A DNA stretch of 64,000 nucleotides from Takakia lepidozioides. Lineage: Eukaryota; Streptophyta; Takakiopsida; Takakiales; Takakiaceae. The notes below the pieces were generated by a model. The model was given only the letters and a program-made list of their open reading frames with translations, was not told the DNA's origin and searched no databases. Position 1 is the stretch's first letter. Every line of letters starts with the position of its first letter. Location of the stretch: the NCBI GenBank assembly GCA_030704615.1, contig CM060731.1:41168001-41232000 (forward strand), written 5' to 3'. This document shows, piece by piece, positions 35,065 through 45,269 of this stretch. A program made the position numbers and the translations under genes.

Positions 35065-35816
35065 TCTTGACGTCTTTCGAACAAACGATTATCGCATGCA
35101 ATGACTTGGGTGATGAAATCACTCAGTGTGCTTACGTTTGACATTGTCAGCAGCAAATCTTTTACATTATCTTTTAGTCCACATCGAAACTGACTAATAA
35201 GGCTCTTCTCATTCCAACCGAGGTCGTACGCAAGTTGTCGAAATTCGGCAGCATAAACGGAAGCAGGACGTGCTCCTTGTCGTAGATTTCGCATCTTTGT
35301 TTCTGTAATTCTCTCTCTATCATTTTCTCCAAACGTTACAGTAAACTCGGACATGAATGCTTTAAAATTGTATAGTGAATGCGAATTTTTTTCTAATAGC
35401 GGTACAAACCAAGATAGGGCAGTGCCTGACAGAAGGGTGCCCACGAATCCAACTTGAATACCGTCATCGGGATAGCGTTGTGGATGTAGTCGTAGGAACA
35501 ATCGTACTTGTTGAACAAAACCGCGAAATCTTGATCTCGTCCCATCAAATTTCTCGAGCATGCTAATCTTTGGTTCTCTCGTAATCTGTTGAAGAGGAAC
35601 CGTTGCAGTAGGAGCTGTTGCAGTAGGGACTCGTATGGTTGAAAATCCATTGTTCGACTCCTTTAACTCTGAAATTTGTTGTTGCAAATTGTGGAGAGCG
35701 TTGCCAAGATCTTCAAACTGATCAGCTTGCAATTGGGCGGTAGATGTACGAAGTTCTTGAATTTGGAGCTGAAGACTCTGCAATGTGGTGACCATTTCTG
35801 CAAATGTGCCTTCCAT
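35065..35816 (-). CDS. Ty3 gag (capsid) protein, 3' truncated
   Basis: Starts at the ATG at 35816 ([15 protein letters not shown]). It begins with a coiled-coil ([16 protein letters not shown]) and then has the retrotransposon gag domain: [74 protein letters not shown]. This is the shell protein of the virus-like particle. At about 35065 the gag sequence joins integrase sequence in another frame, so the natural C-terminus (zinc knuckle) is lost and the ORF runs on with about 35 foreign residues to a stop at 34959. Confidence 0.88.
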
Positions 35817-35854
35817 CTTAACTAACTAAAGAACAAACTTTAGTCTCGCCAAAC

Positions 35855-36490
35855 TGTCAAGGACGAGAACATGACAGAACACACACAAAAGATCAGACTA
35901 GAGGTACAAGACTAGACAATAAGTCAAGGTCAGCGTGGCCGAATGCATGGTAGGTGAACATAAATCAAGATGATCTTTATAACAATGGAGAATAGTACAA
36001 AATACTGGAACTCGACTCGGATATTGGAATGCTAGAAACTGAACTGGAATACCAGATACTGGAAACTGGATTAGATACTAGAAGCTGGACTGGAGTACTG
36101 GACTTGAAACAAGAGTAGCTTGAATTTGTGTTGGCAAGACTGAAGAGTGTCCAGTCTCGCCTCCTATATATACTAGCTACTAAGAAGCTTCCCCTATGGA
36201 GGTTTCTTGCTGGAGAAGTTTCCAAGATTAAACAAAGGTTTATTGATGGAGAAGCTTCTTTAAACAAATGAGGTATCTTGATGGAGAAGTTTCCTCCAAA
36301 GGAAGCTTCTTGAGTAGTTTCCCAAGTTACTCTTGGTAATTTGGTAAACTCCCGGTAACTTGGTAAGTAATGGCAAATCATGGTAGATCATGGTAAATTA
36401 TGGTAAGTCATAATAACTTTCGGTTACATGGTAACTTGGTAACTTCTGGTATTTACTCCTGGTAAGATCCTCTAGGCTAAGTCCGTGACA
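35855..36490 (-). repeat. 5' LTR (636 bp)
   Basis: Same ends as the left copy. It is 36 bases longer because of a partial duplication around 36208-36243 of a GGAGAAG...TTAAAC word. It should hold the promoter; on the minus strand TATATATAGGAGG near 36172 is a possible TATA region. The primer binding site should follow at 35854 and reads TTTGGCGAGACTAAAG on the minus strand; I cannot assign the tRNA. Confidence 0.92.
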
Positions 36491-36682
36491 GTCACTAACT
36501 TCCTCCAACTGGTCTGCTGGTAGCCATGTCTGCAAAATCTCTTGAACACGCTGACGCTTAGCCATCCTGTGCTCCATGCAGGGGTAAGGAAAGAAAACCA
36601 GATCAATAGAGGCGCAAGAGGGACTGAGCGAGAGTTTTTTCAGTTCTTGCTCGCATTTGCAATGGCCAATAAGTATCCTCAT

Positions 36683-37440
36683 TTTCTATTATGTGTGTGA
36701 GTTTGGACTTGTAAGAAATGTTGAGGCCAGAATTTCAGGTTGGTAAGGCCAAAATACTTACGATACTGGTGTCGCTATTTCAAAATGTTTATCCGTGGAG
36801 AAAGAATTGCATCTTGCTAAGAAGTTCCAAACCTCGATCATATGAGTTATATGTTTTCAAAACTGTAAAAAAACCATTAGTGGATATAGGGGATTGGTGC
36901 ATCTATAGAGTACAACCTACCTAGTCTATCTATACATTTATAAACATCCAATACATACTTAAAGAATTGTTTTTATACTAAAATATTATTCGTGGTTTGC
37001 CTCCAATGAAACACAAAAGACACCATTTATAAACCCTAGTTCAACCACGGTTTTGCAAGGTGAAACTAGTATAGCCAACAACCCTAAACCTATAGCAACA
37101 GTAGCAATAGGTTTCACAAGGCTTCGTCGATATAGCCATAAACTAAACAAGGGTAGGTTTCGCATTGAGAAACCCTTACTGATATAGCTTGAATCGTTTA
37201 TGTGACATGTATAGTTTTGATTGTAATGCCCACATTTCACACTGTCTACTTCTCTTTGATGTGTGTACAGTTTTAGCACAGGTTTACACAAGTTTTCTCA
37301 TTTTTGTCACATGAGCACAATCTTTTTTTGTTGTGGAATATCCTCCAAGTATCTGGGAATATATTAAATATTCTCTCGTGCTCACGAGCGTGGTCACACG
37401 CTACCCAACCTCCTTAAAACAGCCTTTGAGGGGTCAGTTT
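36683..37440. other. AT-rich spacer
   Basis: No coding exon recognised; possibly the upstream region of the disrupted minus-strand ORF. Confidence 0.35.
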
Positions 37441-37935
37441 CGTCATGCAAATGTATCTCTCAATTTGATTAGCAATCTTCGGAGGAGTAAGTTTCACTAT
37501 GCGAAATTATACATGGGTAGGGACTTTAAAAGTGACCTATCCATCCTTTCAGTTGCAGTGAAATTTAAACTCAAGGTGGTTGGTGTATCATTGAATTTAT
37601 CCATGGATGAGGTCTTTAAAAATGTGACCTGGAGGGCCTATCCATCCTTTGCAATAAAATTCAGTGTATGCATGGAGGAATGGTAGGTTGTCAATGCCCA
37701 ATACATGTTTTAATGTAAGATATTGTCATGAGAGAGAATAGGGTTTAGGATATGTGTCCTACATATTCTATGGCATATTCAATGGAAATCTCTCCGGGTA
37801 TCCGAAGCATGAACCCTTAAATTTTTCAGTTTTGCCAAAAATTGCATCTGAGAATGTATAAGTAGTTTCAGGGGTCAGAGTTCTGCCTTACGAAATTATC
37901 CATGGATGAGGACCTTAAGGGTGACCCCAACTCTC
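37441..37935 (+). repeat. Cluster of a short dispersed repeat (TATCCATGGATGAGG...)
   Basis: A unit of the type GAAATTATCCATGGATGAGG, then CTTTAAAAGTGACC and CTATCCATCCTTT, occurs at about 37505-37565, 37592-37660 and 37885-37935. Another copy lies near 40375-40440. Coherent order of sub-words makes this a real interspersed repeat of unknown class. Confidence 0.6.
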
Positions 37936-40900
37936 AGATCTATATCATGTATAGGGGTTACTTGTTATTTACGTGTTGTGATTTAGTGCTCATGTGAACA
38001 GCTGAAAGAAGTTTTCAGAGGTTTTTGAGTTTTGCAACTTACCATTTCACTGTGAAATATTTCTTTGGCTACCTGGAGAATATGCAAAAAATATGCCCCT
38101 CTGGCCCTACCCACCTTTGAAGAAGAAAACCAAGTACATGCAACTCCACGTTGTTAAAGAACAATCATGCCACAACATGTGCATAATTAGTAACCAAAGG
38201 TTGAACCTCCATCTATTTAAACATGTAGGTATACATCCGACGTCACTTGTCACATACAAAAAAGAAAATATCTCTTTGCGATTCCCAGAATGCAAGCCGT
38301 AGGTCCAAAATAGATACCTCAAAGATCAATTTGATTTCTGACTAAATTTATGTTAAAATTTAATTTACGTTTGCTTTCACCGCTATTCATGAGGAACTAT
38401 TGCATGGAAAAAGAGTTTTTCTTGCGAAACTCGTTTTAACGCTAGAAAATCGTTCGACCCCTATACTCGCTGACACATCATATTTACGCTGACATATCCT
38501 ATGACCGTCGTGTGACATCTATGACCGTGCCAGGGTTCAGAACCCTGTGTGGGGCCTGTAAGCGCCCAGGTTCCTTACAAACCCTAGTCTCATTTCAGTG
38601 TCAGCCTAATAACGGGGTTCTGCGGAGGGTCATGATGGCGTGAGAGAAAGCTCCTTTGTTGTAAATGTCTGTAGAGTCCTTTTCAGGGGCTCGTGCACCA
38701 ATCCTGACCTACAATGTTGCCATCGCTAACATGACAGCCTGCAGGGACGACCATCAGCCCCAGGTGAATTTAGTGCAATTCATTTGGAAACTGGCCCATC
38801 ATCATTGCTCACATTTGATTATATATCTGGAAAGGAATTGTGAAGTTGAGAGACGACTCGCAACCGTTGCAAGCAATAAGTTAAACCATACAGTGACCTA
38901 CAGCGCAGCCAACTTGCATGCAGGGACTGGCATCTGCAGTGTTGAGACTTGAGACTGTTCCAGGAGAAGTTATGATATAAAATCTCGGCGCGGTACTGTC
39001 AAGAACTCATTCCCAAAGACAGTTGTAGGCAAAGTTCATTTAGGTATATCCCTCTACATGCAGGCTTCGAAACACACAACACACCTTAATATTCGTTTCC
39101 CCCACAGACATTGAAATGCTTACGTCCTCGTCTGTTGCCTTGTGGCCCGGCCTCCCCACAGAATAGGGAGTGGAGGAAAACGCAGCATTGTTCAAATTTG
39201 TTCAATCATGTACACAGGCTCCATGTCGTAGAAAAACGTCCAATGTCGGTCATTCAGTGCTGTCACTTGCCCTACTGTACCAGACTTCTCTTAGCAAGTA
39301 AGTAAGTAGGTGTTGAAAGTAAGATTATTGCGTCTCCAGCGTACGTAGGCATGGTTCCCTTGCGGGGAAAAGGAAGCAGGACGCGTCGGAACGACGCGAC
39401 GCGCTCTCCGCTGCAAAAGCAGCAGGCCTCCCCATGTCCCTGCAGCAACAGTCAATTTCCCTTTCTCGCCCTAACTGGACTGCACTGAAAGCAGAGATTT
39501 GTTGGCAACTGTCAGAAGACTCCAGGTTGCAGCTCCGCACAGGCCAGGCAGCAACGTGACAAAGGAAATGCACTTCGGCGGTGTGTCAGCCTGCTTTGTG
39601 CGCCATCACTGTGCAGACGTAAAGAGCACGAGCATCCCCGTCCAGCATCGTCTCCCTCTCCGCCTTGTCGCTTGCGCCATCGCCACTGCGCTCCATCCCC
39701 CGTTCCGTCGTCCCGCACGGCAAACATTATGGTATTATTATTATTGGATGGTCCCCACTTTATTGTGCCACTTAACAAGCCCAACAGACTAGGTACCTGG
39801 GGTTTCATCTTATGCCCCGATACAGCCAATACCCCCCTTCAGATATTATTTGACCACACAAAAAGCAAATTCCCTTTCATTCCTTCCCTTTCCTTTATCC
39901 CATATTGTACCTCTATCTCACTTTTTGGGGTCATCCAAGGGGGTGGAGAGGAGACAAAATTCCGAAGATCCCATGGGAATGTATAAGCGGCTAGACGTGC
40001 GGCATCAAAAATAGGTTTTGCATATGACATAGAGGGATTCCTGGGCCGGGCTTCCTTGGTAATAGGTTTCTGTAGGTTTTCCGATAGTTCGGATTACAAC
40101 TCTTGTATAAATTGTAAATCATTAGGTTCTTCGATCAAACCTTTGTGAATGAACAGACCATTTTAAGTACGATTCGCGATTAACAAAGTTAGTCCGAGAC
40201 AATGTTACAAGTGTGTAACAAGCCCATGATGGGGTGGGCGGCGCCGCGGTATGCTTGGAATACTTTGTAGGGTGGGTTGTCGAACCCTAATGATGGCTGC
40301 GAGTAAATAAGGAAGACTGGGAGTTGGCAATGTGTGTGAAACATCAATGTTGCTACTTACAACACACAAATCCATGGATGAGGTCTTCAAATGTGACCTG
40401 AAGGGTCTATCCATCCTATGCACTACAGTAAGATTTAAACTTAGTGCGGATAGACATTACAAATAGGGGGTGGTTCAATAGAAATGGAAATTACTTGCGC
40501 GATCACTTGAGCTATTAATGAATTGGATCAAAGCAACGTGTGTAGAATATTCCACCCTCAACCACATATACTTTCTCTACATGGATTGTCTGCCGCCTAA
40601 ACTAAGCCCAACATGATTGTGAACATGCTGGAGCCATTCAAAGCAAGTGATGGCGATGGTGGTGACCAAAATGATGGTCGCTTTAACTTGAACTTCCAAA
40701 CCCTCCATCGAGTCCGCATCCGGATCAAGCATCTCTAAGGAATATGCTTCAACGTGCTAAGAATCTGAACCTAACTGCGGTTACCTGCAAGGGCCTACGT
40801 GGACTGTGTATACAGTTCGCCTAACCCGACAGCAGGGCCGTTAACTGGGGGTGGGACCGGGACACCTGGAATCTAACGATATTCGAGAATTATACCTACT

Positions 40901-43900
40901 CTGTGGTAGTAAACCTGGTGTATTTTATAGTATTTATGACTGCCATACGCCGTTCAGGCATGTGCCACGTGCTACCTGCCGACGTACCAGCAGGGCGTAT
41001 ATTCCACAATGTATTATACCGTGTGACCGTATATATTTTGGGGGACAGCGTATCTCGTCGGTTATATGATTGCCTCCCACACTAGAATGTCGGGAGGATG
41101 AACAGAGTGTGAGCGTGCGGTTACATCCACATCGGGGATTAGCGAAGCGGATTAGGAAGAATGGAGGTGAGAGAATGATGGATTAGCGTGGGTGATCGGA
41201 GTTATGAGTGCTGTCGCCAGCCTGACCTTTTTCCTGCCAGCCCGACTAAAGGATGCATTATTGGCGCCACCTGGCCGGGAGCATTCATCCATGAAATACA
41301 CAGAGACAGTTGGACAGGTCATCCACTGAGGTCACGCGTGGACAGTTCATCCAGGGGTGCGAGTAATGAGTGCGGTTCCCGAGAGCGAGAGTGTTGACGG
41401 CGCTGCAGGCGGTCAATGGATGAACGTTTTGGATGTGGGCCTGCCGTGATATGATGGGACTAGAATCTGGCCCGACCGTTGCGCAATCCCGGCCGGGATC
41501 GCAGGGAACCTTCCACGTCAATAACCGGTCCCGTGATTTGAACTGGGGTTGGTGGGGGCGTAACTGGGGTGGTCACCGACGTTGCACCTGGCACGCACAG
41601 AGCAGGGTGTCGCAGCGAAATAAAAGGGTTCAAAGGATCCATGGCAGGTTAGTAAATCTGGCCAATCAGAGCGGGGTGTTAGTTGGGCGTATACTGCGCG
41701 ACAGGCGTGTTTATGAGGTATGGGGCGCTATTATTGGGGTCGCGCCGGATTCGAACCTCCGACCGGCAAGCCCTGCAAGCATCCACAGGAGATTGATTAT
41801 TCTTTCCCAGAGTGTTCTTCAGTTTCATTGGGATGAATAGACTAGGTCTTTCGTTTTATAGATGGATGAGGATTGGGTACCGTGGATGAATCGGAAAACA
41901 CAGCTACGGATTTGAACAAACCACTATTGGAACAAACCTCGTTAATTTTATAATGTGTTATAATTCAGAATTTAAATTAATTATCCATTACCATTGGAAT
42001 GTTTTTAAGGGAAAGGGGAGGAAGCGCATATTGGAATTGAATTGCCAAAAACAAAAATTGGATAAAAATTGGAATTGGAAATGCAACCTTATTGATGTTC
42101 ACGGAGCTTTTATCATTTAGGTTTATAGGTCCTCGGAATGAGAGTATACATTACAGATACCACCCATAATCTACAGCGTACGTATGTATTCATCCACCAC
42201 CCTGAAGAGCGTAATAAATCTAAAATGAATGGCGATATATAGCCTTAGGAAATTTCAATATATGTGAAAATTCATCAAAATCATGGGTTTGTTTCGTGCT
42301 GAATGGAGCCATCCGGAAGGACAACAAGGACGAAAACTGTCGACTTAGATATTCCAAGTGCTTTTATTTCCTGTACATCAATACCTTGCTTTTTCCCTGT
42401 TTCTCTTAAAAGGGTACCCTCAGCCCTGTGAAGTTACTAACCCACACTGTTTAAAATTAAATACAGAGTAGTTTAGTGGATTTTTATTTATTTATTTTTT
42501 CAAAAAGGCAACCTGAGAGCGACAGCCCACAATTCAGGCCCTTGAGGAGGGGAAATTTATTGCGTTTAGGCCTCTGCTGTCTTTTTCCAGAAAATAAAAT
42601 AGAAATATAGTTCGTTTGCTTTATTATTACTGTTATTTTAAAAACAAGGAATTGTGTCCCTTATTGAACTTTATTGGAGATTATTTTGGGGAAAAGAATT
42701 AAAACCCCGATTACACCATAACTAGGCACTCACACCCTAGTTTTTTCTTAAAAAATTTATTCTATTTTATAAATTTATGAAAGGGACGGAGGCCCTGCTC
42801 GAACTTTATTATAATTATTGGAGGGAAAAAAATAAACCCTCGGTTGCCAAAAGCTGCCATAAGGCATGTCACACAGGAGGCTGTGCACGTAGAGCTAGTA
42901 ACTGTAACAAGAAGACACCATAAGACGTGAATAAATCACTAGAAACTCCAAGTGTGGAGAGGGTCCAGCCCTCGGCTGATTATCCATGCTGGTGGAGTGT
43001 AGCATTAGGGTGATAAGAGTGTAATTTAGCGAGTGGGAGGGAAGAGGGTTAGAAGAGGACTCTAGTGACTCTCAGTGATAGTTCGTTTATTGTTCTCCGA
43101 AATTACAGTTAAATATGTTATTTGGAGTCAGTGGGTTGTAATGATTATATAGTATAAAGCATAATTTTGTTGATCTTCCTGAATCCTAATGACCTTAACT
43201 TCCAAATTTGGTCAAATAGAGAGGGGTATTATGGCCCACATTAAACATGAGAATGTTGCCAGATACACCTCATAAAGTTCATTTAGTGAGTGTTTTTAGT
43301 ACACGTCCCTAACTGGTCCAGTAGGCCAAGTCCACTAAACTATACTACTACTTCATTTTCCAATTTATGGGAATACAGTACCTTCCAAAGAAAAAACAAA
43401 GTACAAAAAATAAAAATAAAGTACATTTCAGTGTCCACCCCTTTTCCCAAAAATAGAAAAAGATAAAAAGTACCAACCCAACAGTTTAGACTCCGTGGAT
43501 CAATTAACACCACCATAAACAACGCTCACTATTTTCTGGGGATTCATGAAAATTTCAAATTTTCAAACTTATGCGCGAAAAGACAAAGGATGAGAGAGCT
43601 TCCCACCCAATGTTGCCTTCTAGCTACACTACATTGTGGGGTCGTCCCGACTGTGCGGTGGTGACCGAAGACGTGAAACCGCCATAATAAATACCAAATT
43701 TGCTTTGCATGGCCGAGACCCCGAGTCCTGTCGTTTATTGTCGAAACGTGGAATTTTTGGCGTGTCTTGGAGCTGTCCACCGATCCCATCCCAAATTTGC
43801 TCCAGCATCATTCTCTAGGGAGCCACATGTTCCGAACGCACGTCACCACCGTCCGCACCCGAATTTGGATTAATTGCTCCTCCAGCCCGACGTGAATTGT

Positions 43901-45269
43901 CCCTATAGTGCCAAGAAGATTTCGACAACACCTCGCAATTTCTTACCAACAAGAGTCCAAGTCTTGACGAAGCTGCAAGCTGTCAATCCCAAAAGCCATA
44001 TTCCACTGCAAGCTGGCTCGGAACTATTTTTTCCAGACTAGGTAATATTCCGTTTCTCGAAATTGGATAGAAACGATTCGTATTTCATGCCATCGTTGGG
44101 ACGTACGGAAGGGCATCCATCGGTGGTTCATTCATCCGTGGTTTGCGCGCGGCATACAGAACGCGAAAGGGCGGGTCCAGACCAACATCCAGATCGGCGG
44201 GCAGAGCGGGACTAGCTGGGGAGGCCCATACTTAGGCTGCCCATGCTAGCTGGAAAGGCCTATAGTTAGGCTTCCCATGCTGCGTCTCTGCCAGCTCTGG
44301 GCGCGGGGAAGAGTCTTGGCCTCGTTGGCCTCTCTCGCCTCTTCTTCCTCGCCATAGCTGCTCTGCTCTGCTCTGCTCTGTTCCTGGCACTTGCTGGACC
44401 AAGCTGGCCGCCTCTCTTGCCTCTGCGCACTCGCGCACTTATTCATTTCTTGCCTGAGCGGGCCTGCAAGTCTTTCGGTGCTCGCTTTCGTCGTTTCTGC
44501 AGCTAGTTCGAGTCTCAGTTTGGAGGGAGAGAGGCGGGGTCGTTTGGTGTGAGGGGGAGGTTGATCCGGGAGATCTGTAGTCTGTTGTGGTATCTTTGCG
44601 GTGGTTGTGTCGTGATATACTTGTCCGCGCGTCATATTATTACGGTGTTTGTTTGTTCGAGATTGCTCGTGGAGTGTTGTTTCGTATTTGGAGTGGTGCA
44701 ATGCTACTGTCTGTCGAGGCGTTGGACGTTCTGTAGTTTCAAATTTAGCTCGATCTTGACGGTGTTTCTGGTTTGGAAAGATTAGATCAGTAGTTTCTTA
44801 TGCTTGTTACTTTCTGTGAGTGAGAGTGAGGGGGAGTCCTCTGTCTGCGGCGGAGCGCAATGCTTGGACGTCTCCTGGAGAGTCAGAGGCGGACAGGCAG
44901 CTGAGGGAAGGGAGGATTGCTGTATGAGGGAGGACGGAAGCTGCGCCTGTGCAACTCGAAGGGGAGTGCAGCATTGAGCTGGAGAGCGGATTGTCACGAT
45001 GCAGCATTAATGCAGCAGCTCAATAGACAACGCGGAGGGAAATGAATTGCGAGCAGGTTGGGATGGGGAATGACGTGCCTGTGGGAGATCTTCGTTGGTC
45101 AGTGGGCAAGTACTCGATAGTTTGGGAGAGGAGCGCCTTTTCCAGGTGCTTTCAATGCTCCCTAAAGCTTCAAGAAGCGTAATCTCTAATCGCCTTGGAT
45201 AGCTGCTAGAAACAGGTCATACCTCGAGCTCATATTCTTAGTACCTTCGGCCAACTTCAGGCCTTCAAA
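37936..45269. other. 7.3-kb gene-poor spacer up to the CSLC gene
   Basis: No supported gene. An ATG-started 95-codon ORF at 38665-38952 has no recognisable domain. 40590-41860 is unusually GC-rich for the region and non-coding in all frames; it holds a perfect tRNA B-box word on the minus strand near 41748-41758. 42600-42900 holds two copies of a dispersed repeat. 44360-44383 is a (CTCTG)n tract; 44100-45269 is presumably CSLC promoter and 5' leader. Confidence 0.4.
42660..42870 (+). repeat. Two copies of a dispersed repeat
   Basis: Copy one (about 42660-42735) reads TTGAACTTTATTGGAGATTA, then GGGGAAAAGAATTAAAACCCC. Copy two (about 42800-42870) reads TCGAACTTTATTATAATTATT, then GGAGGGAAAAAAATAAACCC and GCCATAAGGC. 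A third, shorter copy is at 29700-29775. Confidence 0.55.

Larger units (their letters stand above)
32996..36490 (-). mobile_element. Ty3/Gypsy chromovirus LTR retrotransposon, internally deleted (3,495 bp)
   Basis: Bounded by two direct LTRs starting TGTCAAGGACG and ending TCCGTGACA, with a 5-bp duplication outside. The coding strand is minus, so the right LTR is the 5' LTR. Internally, in order: gag ORF, integrase C-terminal part, chromodomain, a non-coding stretch, and a polypurine tract (CTCGAGGAGGGGGTAA read on the minus strand) against the 3' LTR. Protease, reverse transcriptase, RNase H and most of integrase are missing. A full chromovirus is usually 5 to 7 kb. Such an element can move only with enzymes from a helper. 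Confidence 0.93.
32991..36495. repeat. 5-bp target-site duplication GTCAC flanking the LTR element
   Basis: GTCAC at 32991-32995 and again at 36491-36495, directly against the TG...CA ends of the LTR element. Five bases is the usual duplication for Ty3 and copia integrases. Confidence 0.92.
32511..36682 (-). pseudogene. Unidentified ORF interrupted by the LTR retrotransposon
   Basis: Two open stretches on the minus strand, 36682-36491 and 32990-32511, become one continuous frame of about 223 codons when the element and one copy of its GTCAC duplication are set aside. The upstream part ends LPADQLEEVSD and the downstream part resumes HVAGYLTMQEWLKQ with no frame change. Codon use and the even mix of residues suggest real protein: RPYDEERRFDDT, VLTQVGCLLLGSDLKVKTW, FEQQNPYQCNVLQFSMP. 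I recognise no family. The first ATG is at 36682 and the ATG at 36565 is an alternative; the 3' end may be a last exon or a truncation. As it stands the gene cannot give its full product. Confidence 0.7.

Noticed and set aside
41740-41765. Possible tRNA gene on the minus strand
   Set aside because: The B-box word is perfect, but the T stem does not pair and no D arm, anticodon arm or acceptor stem can be drawn.
44246-44701. 151-codon minus-strand ORF upstream of CSLC
   Set aside because: It lies in the probable CSLC 5' leader, contains the (CTCTG)n tract and has no domain.
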